From positions 1-37,111 of the forward strand of contig DTYH01000090.1 of NCBI GenBank assembly GCA_012961955.1: DNA of 37,111 nucleotides. The letters are read 5' to 3'. The stretch comes from Desulfobacterales bacterium (GTDB taxonomy: Bacteria; Desulfobacterota; Desulfobacteria; Desulfobacterales; DTYH01). The notes below the pieces were generated by a model, which was not told the origin of the DNA, searched no databases, and worked only from the letters and a program-made list of their open reading frames with translations. Of this stretch, positions 30,107 through 37,111 are shown piece by piece. Position 1 is the first letter of the stretch, and each line of letters begins with the position of its first letter. A program made the translations under genes and the position numbers.

Positions 30107-30611
30107 ACACTTTAGCCTCATGAAACGAACCCGGCCGCACGAAAAGAGAAGCCGGACACCGAATATGCTCGTACAGGATACCCTCGGCGGGAACATGTTG
30201 CACAGAAGTATAGCCTTACGCAAACCTTGTACTGATGTTTTTTCGAATTGTAACGTGCGGTTTTTATAGTTATCCGTGTAACCTTTTGTAGGCACAAACC
30301 TAGGACAGCCTTTTATATGCCACCAAAATTGCGCTGGATGTAAAATCCCACCCCGCGGAATACTGTCAACTCACAAAGGTTATGGCCGTTCGCTTTACAT
30401 TGGGTTTTAAACGTAGTCATAATTGGAACGATTCTTGCCCTGATAGTATACACCCGCAGTTACATACGGCGGCATGTAAAATACCGCCCTTCAACCATAC
30501 GGAATTATGCGGAGAACTGTGTTCGTGTATGTTGCCTTCTGTGTCCTCTACCTTTATCGTAAGTTCAGCTTAAGTCCCATTCAAGCTGCTTGTTTCAGAA
30601 TGCTAAAGTGT
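30107..30611. repeat. MITE-like element copy E2, related to 4823-5207, with core in the opposite orientation
   Basis: Termini ACACTTTAGC / GCTAAAGTGT (perfect 10 bp); arms match E1 arms in direct order, while the core ~30293-30460 matches the reverse complement of E1 ~4905-5075. Confidence 0.65.
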
Positions 30612-30884
30612 TACGGACAAAGTATACCATTTATAAATAGGCATGTAAAGATCGATCCTACTCTTTAACGCATTGTCTTTGGCCCGCATAATATTTCCGT
30701 AAATCCTTTCAACGCATTGCTTGCGCTTGAGTAATCAGCGGATAGGTAACCTGAAATCTTATCAGCCATTGAAGTGACGTGATAAACTGCACGTGGAAAC
30801 TCTATCCTTAGGGGTTTAGTCCCGCAAAATGAATATCACGGAATAATTCAAAAAGGCCTCGCCCTCACTGTGCGTAAGTTCCGT

Positions 30885-30926
30885 TTGAAAAAAAAGGTTG
30901 ACAAGGACAACTTATCATAAGCATGT
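30885..30926 (+). promoter_or_regulatory. Promoter-like repeated motif, copy 2
   Basis: TTGAAAAAAAAGGTTGACAAGGACAACTTATCATAAGCATGT; similar to 24212-24263. Confidence 0.3.
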
Positions 30927-30953
30927 TGGACTGAAAAGGTCCGTAATGGCCGC

Positions 30954-31334
30954 TCAGACTGGTCGTGCATAGGCATCTTCTTTGTCCAGGATCGCTCTTA
31001 CCATGTCTTGAAGTTCAAGAAGATTGAATGGCTTATTTATACAGGCCGTGGCTCCAGTTTTCAGGAGATGACATACAGGCCCGTCGCTGGTTACTACGAG
31101 AATAGGGGTGAAAGGGTGCTTTGACTTTATCCTTCTAGTCAGCTCAAGACCATCCATTTTAGGCATCTTGTAATCCGTAATGACTAAATGATAGGATTTC
31201 TTTTCAATTTGGTTTAGCGCCTCAATTCCATTTTCCACGACGTCTATTTCATAGTCGTAGATCTTCAGGGACTCCAATAGTAAAGTCCTTACATATTCTT
31301 CGTCATCTACAATAAGGATTCGCTTCTTTTGCAT
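30954..31334 (-). CDS. Stand-alone response-regulator receiver protein (CheY-like)
   Basis: RILIVDDEEYVR; LVITDYKMPKMDGLEL; PILVVTSDG; INKPFNLLEL. Confidence 0.92.
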   Translation of the reverse strand: MQKKRILIVDDEEYVRTLLLESLKIYDYEIDVVENGIEALNQIEKKSYHLVITDYKMPKMDGLELTRRIKSKHPFTPILVVTSDGPVCHLLKTGATACINKPFNLLELQDMVRAILDKEDAYARPV

Positions 31335-31468
31335 TTTTCCCTCCTTTCATATTAGATACCACTCGCAGGATATAATAATCGAGAAGAATTTACAACTATT
31401 GGTTGTTAGACTTTGATTCAGTTTTTTGTGATAATTAAATATTTAAAAGACATTTAAGGAAACAGCGA

Positions 31469-31864
31469 TTGATCGATAAAAAGATTGGATCAAAGATCAA
31501 GCAGATAAGAAAGACCCTGGGATTCTCCCAGATTGAACTAGCCGAGAGAATAGGTATCTCTTTTCAGCAGATTCAAAAATATGAGAAAGGCTCAACAAGG
31601 CTCTCTGTCACGCGTTTGCAACAGATATCTGAGGCCCTTGGAGTCAATATTGCCGTTTTCTTTGAGGAAGCAGAAAAGACTACTAAAGTTTCAGACTTTG
31701 CCGTAAGATATACCACTGCTGGAGATCCACTTGACCCACTTTCACCCCTCAACAAAGAAGAAATTACTCTGTTGAAGCTCTTTCGCAGGACGAAAAATAC
31801 AAAGGTAAGGCAAGGCATAATAATGCAGCTGAAGGGGGTTATTGAACTTGAAAACAAAAAATAA
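31469..31864 (+). CDS. XRE-family helix-turn-helix transcriptional regulator
   Basis: GSKIKQIRKTLGFSQIELAERIGISFQQIQKYEKGSTRLSVTRLQQISEALGV; TTG start. Confidence 0.92.
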   Translation: MIDKKIGSKIKQIRKTLGFSQIELAERIGISFQQIQKYEKGSTRLSVTRLQQISEALGVNIAVFFEEAEKTTKVSDFAVRYTTAGDPLDPLSPLNKEEITLLKLFRRTKNTKVRQGIIMQLKGVIELENKK

Positions 31865-31926
31865 GAAGATAACACGTCTACCGTGAGCCAAGGCAATAAA
31901 GTTGGAAGTAGAGTTGAAGCATTATT

Positions 31927-32571
31927 AAAGATATTCCGGATTTTGACAAACCAAGGGAGAAGCTGGCTGCCAGAGGGCCAGAAGCCTTTTTGGATACTGA
32001 ATTATTTGCAATACTCTTCCGAAGTGGAGTAAAGGGAAAAGATGTGTTTCAGGTAGCCAATGTCGTCTAAGAAAGCTTGACAGAGACAAGGAAACGATAG
32101 ATGTAAGATCCCTTGTTTGGATGAAGGGTTGGTTTTGCCAGAGCATGCCAGATTGTAGCCTCTTTTGAACTTGCAAGGCGTAGAGTTTTAAAGACAAGTA
32201 TCCTTGTTCAAAAGGCAGAAGATGTGACCCCCCTTATTTCACCTATCGCCAACAAAAAACAGGAATATTTACTATGTATATCTTTGGATGGCGCGAACGA
32301 GGTGATCAGGAACAGGGTAGTGACTGTCGGGCTCCTTAATACAAATCAGATCCATCGTCGCGAGGTGTTTGCTGATCCGATTTCCGACCGGGCTGCCTCC
32401 ATAATCCTTGGTCACAATCATCCTTCAGGTGTGGTGAAATCTGGCCCTGATGATTTAGCTACAACAGGGCAGCTAATTGATGCCGGTAAAATTCTGCGAA
32501 TACGTCTGTTGGATCACATTATTATCACAAAGAAAGACCGTCTCTCATTCAGGGAAACAGGATTGATGTGA
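31927..32571 (+). pseudogene. Second RadC-family gene, decayed
   Basis: KDIPDFDKPREKLAARGPEAFLDTELFAILFRSGVKGKDVFQVANVV*, a shifted segment, VGFARACQIVASFELARRRVLKTSILVQKAEDV, and REVFADPISDRAASIILGHNHPSG...RIRLLDHIIITKKDRLSFRETGLM; stops, frameshifts and a shortened JAMM spacer. Confidence 0.85.
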
Positions 32572-32613
32572 TTCTTCCTGCCTGTTCGCAAACTTGGCGT
32601 TTCCAAATCACGA

Positions 32614-32660
32614 TGGTCTCGTAAAAAGTCTAATTTTGCTCTTTCCGTAAGCCCCGTTAG
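32614..32660 (+). repeat. Left-end fragment of a GTAAAAAGTC-family repeat
   Basis: TGGTCTCGTAAAAAGTCTAATTTTGCTCTTTCCGTAAGCC resembles the start of the 22563 element. Confidence 0.55.
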
Positions 32661-33063
32661 AATTTTACACGGTTGTGTGGAGTTCGATTTGGGTCACCTT
32701 TTAATGGAAATTACACCTTGATCAGGCATCCAGTATAAAAATAAAATTTTTCTTACAGGGTTTACTTTGACTAAAACCTTTCATCGCAATCATTTAAGCC
32801 AAGCAGGGTTGAAAAGTTTCTTACATATCTCTTATAAATGAGGTGTAAAACCTTGTCCTGTCAGTGCTGCGAAAGCGAAAATCCAGCGATTTAGCCGTCG
32901 AATTCCGGTTTGTGCAGGAATGACGATTGTGGAATAGTTGAATTGAGGTAACTAGCCAGACGGTGTCAGTGTCAGTCAGTTAGCCGACACCGATCACGTA
33001 TGGCGGCCTTTCTTGTCTCCTGCCGTGCTATTGATGGTCATCCTATGCGAAGCGAACCATCGA

Positions 33064-33465
33064 TGGGATGGAGAGAGATGATGCTTATAGAAGTTTAAAG
33101 GGATTGGCTAATCAGATTGTTAGGAAGATGAGATTAGGAGACAAGATAATCAGGTTTGAGGACTATTACTAGGGTTGCCCTTTTATACCCGAGGCCGCAT
33201 TACTGTGTTTGAAGGCTGCGGTGAGTTAGAATTTGGACGCTCCATGGATCCTAATCCCGAGTATTTTATTAACGGAAAGGACTCCTTTGAGCGATTACTT
33301 CGTGGGGATAGAAGGGTATTTGTGGTCGGTGAGATAGGAAAGATGAAAGAGATCAGGTGTGGTCCTGACCTGAATATCTATTTCTTGGCAAGGTATGGCG
33401 ACAAAATCCTATTCAGTAACAAACAGGCAGTTGCCAAAACAGAGAATCCTCTGAGCGCTGATTAA
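33064..33465 (+). pseudogene. C-terminal remnant of an ArnT-like glycosyltransferase
   Basis: LANQIVRKMRLGDKIIRFEDYY*GCPFYTRGRITVFEGCGELEFG...LNIYFLARYGDKILFSNKQ; in-frame TAG within the ArnT-like DYxQGLPFY region; N-terminal membrane domain absent. Confidence 0.6.
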
Positions 33466-33741
33466 GAGATCTTTCAGCTTATGCCAGATGCGCTGGGGCT
33501 GATCCGTCATATATTGTTGATTCGTTTCAAACCTCGAGTAAAAAAGTATAGCTGTGCCCCCCCTTTCCTCCATTCGGTAAGGCCAAGTATTCGTGCTCTA
33601 ATCGTTTCAAGGAGCTAATGTCTTAGAAGGTCTTGGCAGGTCGTTCCAAGGAAGACTTTCGCTTGTGAATAGTTACAAAAAATCTTGACAGGATAGGCTG
33701 TCATGATATGAGTGAGATATCTACTCAACAAGGAGAAGAGA

Positions 33742-34299
33742 TTGGAGAATCTATTCGCAGGCCTAATATCATCAAAGACGAGGATAAAGCTCCTTGTCCG
33801 TTTTTTCTTTAACCCGAACACCCGGTCTTATCTTAGAGAACTCGCGAATGAGTTCAATCTTTCGACAAACTCCGTACGGGAGGAACTAAACCAGCTTACA
33901 AGAACCAAGCTGCTAAAGTCTAAAAAAGACGGCCGCTGTGTTACTTACATGGCAAACACGGAACATCCCCTCTTTCCAGAACTCAAGTCTATGGTAAGTA
34001 AAGTTATAGGAATTGACCAGGTCATAGACGGTATCGTCAATAGACTGGGAGATCTGGAGATAGCGTATCTGATCGATGATTACGCTGAAGGCAAGGATAC
34101 GGGCATTATTGACCTTGTATTGGTGGGAAATGTCAACCAGTACCATCTCAACGATTTGAGTAGAAAAACTGAACGATATATTAAGCGCAAGATCCGTACA
34201 TTGGTCCTTAGCCGAAAAGAGCATGAAGAGTTACTTCCTAAGCTGAAGAAACGGCCACTCTTTTTGATCTGGGAAGCGAAAGGAATAGGGAAGACTTGA
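33742..34299 (+). CDS. Winged-helix transcriptional regulator (ArsR-like N-terminus)
   Basis: LISSKTRIKLLVRFFFNPNTRSYLRELANEFNLSTNSVREELNQLTRTKLLKSKKDGRCVTYMANTEHPLFPELKSMV; TTG start after AAGGAG, ORF opens at 33712. Confidence 0.75.
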   Translation: MENLFAGLISSKTRIKLLVRFFFNPNTRSYLRELANEFNLSTNSVREELNQLTRTKLLKSKKDGRCVTYMANTEHPLFPELKSMVSKVIGIDQVIDGIVNRLGDLEIAYLIDDYAEGKDTGIIDLVLVGNVNQYHLNDLSRKTERYIKRKIRTLVLSRKEHEELLPKLKKRPLFLIWEAKGIGKT

Positions 34300-34360
34300 G
34301 ATTCAGACTTAAGTTTAAATCATCAAAGACGATCAGTGGGTTTACAGAAAAAAAGACAGA

Positions 34361-34784
34361 TTGAATCAAATAGCTGAAAAGTTCGGATGGGATATTGTTT
34401 ATGCCTTTGGCAGTAAATCCAAAGGGCTTGTTGAATGGCTAGATAGAATAAGGTTCGGTCCTTCTATTTCACCGTTGTCTGATGTAGATATAGGAGTGAT
34501 GCCCTGCCCAGTAATGCCACTTTCCATTAAAGAAAAGGTACATTTGGGTATGGCCCTGGAGGACCTTTTCAGTACGCAGGGCCGACTTGGTAGCTATTCC
34601 GGAAGTGGTTTTCTCGCTGCGGATACTCTCCGAGGAGAGAGAGTATGTTACAGGGTTGAACATCGGGCAGATGAATACGAGCTCGAGGGGAGGAGATCTG
34701 GCTCCGCCGGTGCAGGAAAGGATTTCTCTCATATGGAGAATGATTAATGAGCCCGGGAAAGATTTCAGGAAGGGTGGGTCCTGA
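34361..34784 (+). pseudogene. MntA-like nucleotidyltransferase (antitoxin type), frameshifted
   Basis: VYAFGSKSKGLVEWLDRIRFGPSISPLSDVDIGV; then alternating frames ADLVAIPEVVF, LAADTLRGERVCYRVEHRADEYEL, GGDLAPPVQERISLIWRMI. Confidence 0.7.
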
Positions 34785-35101
34785 TGGTGTAGGCCGGATC
34801 AAGAAAAGTATAATGGAGATTGAATCAGTCCCCCTGGGAGATTGCGAGGCTTTTGCAAGCGACAAGAGAAACGTATGGTCTGCAGAATCCTGCTAGAGGA
34901 GAGCCTTGGAGGCTCTTATGAACTTAGAAGGATATGTAATCGCCGAGGTTTTTGGCCGCCGTGTAAGCGAATATATAGAAATCGCATCTGTTAGAGGATA
35001 ACGAAATATGCCCGTCCCTGCTTTCAGACATCGCTCATGTTGCTGAGGCTATTGAAAGGTGGATCAATAATCACGCGGAATTAATCGGTTTTACTCTTTA
35101 G
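34747..35101 (+). pseudogene. HepT/DUF86-like toxin remnant
   Basis: GRIKKSIMEIESVPLGDCEAFASDKRNVWSAESC*RRALEALMNLEGYVIAEVFGRRVSEYIEIAS, then a gap, then LLSDIAHVAEAIERWINNHAELIGFTL; internal TAG at 34894-34896. Confidence 0.65.
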
Positions 35102-35201
35102 TCGACATTTGGGGGATTCGCCTACAGGTCTGACAAGTCATTGCTAGGAGGTTATACCTGAACCTTTTGTCCTGTCACATTTTTTGTTAGCTTTTCAGCT
35201 T

Positions 35202-36023
35202 ATGTCAAATCAAGTTGTTATCGAACCACAAAAAGGCTGGTTTAGAGTAAATTTCAAAGAGCTTTTCGAATATCGGGAGTTGATTCTATTTCTTGCATGG
35301 CGAGATATTATGGTCCAATACAAACAGGCCGTATTCGGTGTAGCATGGGCCTTGATAAAACCGGTATTCTCTGTGTTGGTTTTTACGCTTGTATTTAACA
35401 AGGTGGCCAAACTCTCCTCAGGAGGCATCCCTTATCCACTCTTTACGCTATGTGGCGTAGTTGCCTGGAGTTTTTTTGCAGAATCCTTGACCCAATCGAC
35501 AGTCAGTCTTTTGAATAACACTAATCTTGTGACTAAGGTCTATCTTCCCAGACTCGTCATACCTATTGCAAGTCTCGGCCTACCAACGGTAAATTTTGTT
35601 GTTTCGTTTATCTTACTTGTAATTTTGATGGGAATATATCGGTATACTCCATTAAAAACGATTATCTTTTTCCCTGTCTCTCTTACAATGGGATTGAGTA
35701 TTATCCTTGGTATGGGGTTCTTCTTGTCTGCCCTTTGCACAAAATATCACGACATTAAACACGCGGTTCCATTCATTATCCAGATGTGGTTTTGGATAAC
35801 TCCGGTAGCATATGGCATGGAAAATATCCCTGAAAGATTAAAAATCATTTTTTTTCTCAACCCTATGACTTGGGTTATCCAGAGCTTTCGCTGGTCCCTT
35901 CTTGGCGTTGGAGAGATGGATTGGCAAAGGTGTCTGATTACAGGTCTATGCTCTATGGTTGTACTTTTAGGTGGTCTTTTCTATTTTCGAAGAATGGAAG
36001 GTGATTTTGCGGACGTCATTTGA
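35202..36023 (+). CDS. ABC-2 type polysaccharide export permease (Wzm-like)
   Basis: LFEYRELILFLAWRDIMVQYKQAVFGVAWALIKPVFSVLVFTLVF; VYLPRLVIPIASLG; DIKHAVPFIIQMWFWITPVAYGMENIPE; LNPMTWVIQSFRW. Confidence 0.93.
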   Translation: MSNQVVIEPQKGWFRVNFKELFEYRELILFLAWRDIMVQYKQAVFGVAWALIKPVFSVLVFTLVFNKVAKLSSGGIPYPLFTLCGVVAWSFFAESLTQSTVSLLNNTNLVTKVYLPRLVIPIASLGLPTVNFVVSFILLVILMGIYRYTPLKTIIFFPVSLTMGLSIILGMGFFLSALCTKYHDIKHAVPFIIQMWFWITPVAYGMENIPERLKIIFFLNPMTWVIQSFRWSLLGVGEMDWQRCLITGLCSMVVLLGGLFYFRRMEGDFADVI

Positions 36024-36041
36024 TTGGGAATTAATTAAGCT

Positions 36042-37111
36042 ATGCCTGAGACTGTTATAAAAGTGAAGAACTTAAGCAAATGTTACAATTTGGGCGAACT
36101 CCATAAACAAACTGATTCGTTCCGCGAAAGAGTAACCCATACTTTTAAACGTCTTGCGCTGTACGCCACGCGGTATGGTTTTTACCGTAGACCTGGGGTA
36201 GAGAGGTCGTCCGGGGAAGGCTTCATATGGGCATTAAGGGATATTTCATTTGAAGTGAAAGAGGGTGAAGTTCTTGGTATTATCGGACGTAATGGCGCAG
36301 GAAAAAGCACGCTACTAAAGATTCTCTCACGGATCACCAAACCTACCAAGGGAAAAGCGTGGATTAATGGTCGGGTAGGCAGCCTGCTTGAGGTTGGAAC
36401 TGGCTTTCATCCAGAACTGACCGGTCGAGAAAACATTTACCTTAACGGCGCCATCCTGGGGATGAGGAGAGCAGAGATTAATAAGAAATTTGATGAGATT
36501 GTTGCATTTGCCGAGATTGATAGATTCATAGACACTCCGGTTAAGCGTTATTCAAGCGGTATGTACGTGCGTTTGGCCTTTGCGATAGCTGCTCATTTAC
36601 AACAAGATATTCTGTTGGTGGATGAAGTGCTCGCGGTCGGGGATTTAGCGTTTCAAAAGAAGTGTCTTGGGAAGATTGGGGATGTTGCAAAACAAGGTCG
36701 GACAATTCTTTTCGTGAGTCATCAGCTGTTTGCAATTCGGACCTTGTGCACCGAGACCGTTTGGCTGGATAGTGGACAAATAGTCAAAAAGGGGGCGACC
36801 CTTGAAGTCGTTAAGGACTATGAAGAAAAGGTGTTGAAGTCTTCTGGCAGATCTTTCCCTGTCGTGGAAAGGAGTGCTAGAGACACAGAGGGCCTTAGTT
36901 TTTATATCCAGCGCATTGAAATGTTTAATGCAAAAGGCGAACATAGTGCCGTATTTTCCTATAACAGCTCATTCATCCTGATTATCCACCTCGCTGGCCA
37001 ATGCAGGACAAAAGATTTTGGCATAGAGTTCCGAATTTATAAAGACTCTGGAGAGTATGCTTGCACAGGGGTTTCGAGCCTTTTCCATGATATCTATTTC
37101 GACAAGGGAAC
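36042..37111 (+). CDS. Polysaccharide ABC transporter ATP-binding protein (Wzt-like), truncated by window end
   Basis: Read directly: MPETVIKVKNLSKCYNLGEL...GIIGRNGAGKSTLLKILSRITKPTKG...YSSGMYVRLAFAIAAHLQQDILLVDEVLAVGD..., followed by a C-terminal domain running off the edge; absent from the ORF track because no stop is reached. Confidence 0.93.
   Translation, partial: MPETVIKVKNLSKCYNLGELHKQTDSFRERVTHTFKRLALYATRYGFYRRPGVERSSGEGFIWALRDISFEVKEGEVLGIIGRNGAGKSTLLKILSRITKPTKGKAWINGRVGSLLEVGTGFHPELTGRENIYLNGAILGMRRAEINKKFDEIVAFAEIDRFIDTPVKRYSSGMYVRLAFAIAAHLQQDILLVDEVLAVGDLAFQKKCLGKIGDVAKQGRTILFVSHQLFAIRTLCTETVWLDSGQIVKKGATLEVVKDYEEKVLKSSGRSFPVVERSARDTEGLSFYIQRIEMFNAKGEHSAVFSYNSSFILIIHLAGQCRTKDFGIEFRIYKDSGEYACTGVSSLFHDIYFDKG

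Noticed and set aside
1-37111. CRISPR array, rRNA operon, group II intron, intact integrase or transposase
   Set aside because: No regularly spaced repeats, rRNA-like blocks, reverse-transcriptase motifs or convincing transposase ORFs were found.

Overview
This 37.1 kb bacterial chromosomal window is probably from a Desulfobacterota-like organism (inferred from gene content and repeat style, not proven). Its core is an intact housekeeping block: plsY, gyrA, gpsA, radC, polA and, on the minus strand, rarA. Upstream of that block lie a SpoIID/LytB-domain gene, a transglutaminase-like gene, an ABC ATPase and a HAD-like gene. Downstream is a corrinoid-dependent methyl-transfer cluster: corrinoid protein, UroD-type methyltransferase, pterin-binding methyltransferase and a RACo-type ferredoxin/ASKHA activator. 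The right end opens a Wzm/Wzt polysaccharide-export locus. At least six loci are visibly decayed: an Slp-family duplicate, a large PAS/GAF hybrid histidine kinase, SpoIID, a second radC, an ArnT-like C-terminus, and an MntA/HepT-like toxin-antitoxin pair. Intergenic regions carry several MITE-like repeats. One, just upstream of gyrA, has perfect 14-bp terminal inverted repeats and a perfect 7-bp target-site duplication. Another family has two copies whose cores lie in opposite orientation relative to their arms. A large stem-loop sits in the leader of the corrinoid operon. I found no tRNA, rRNA or CRISPR array. All assignments come from reading the sequence by eye; no database search was run.
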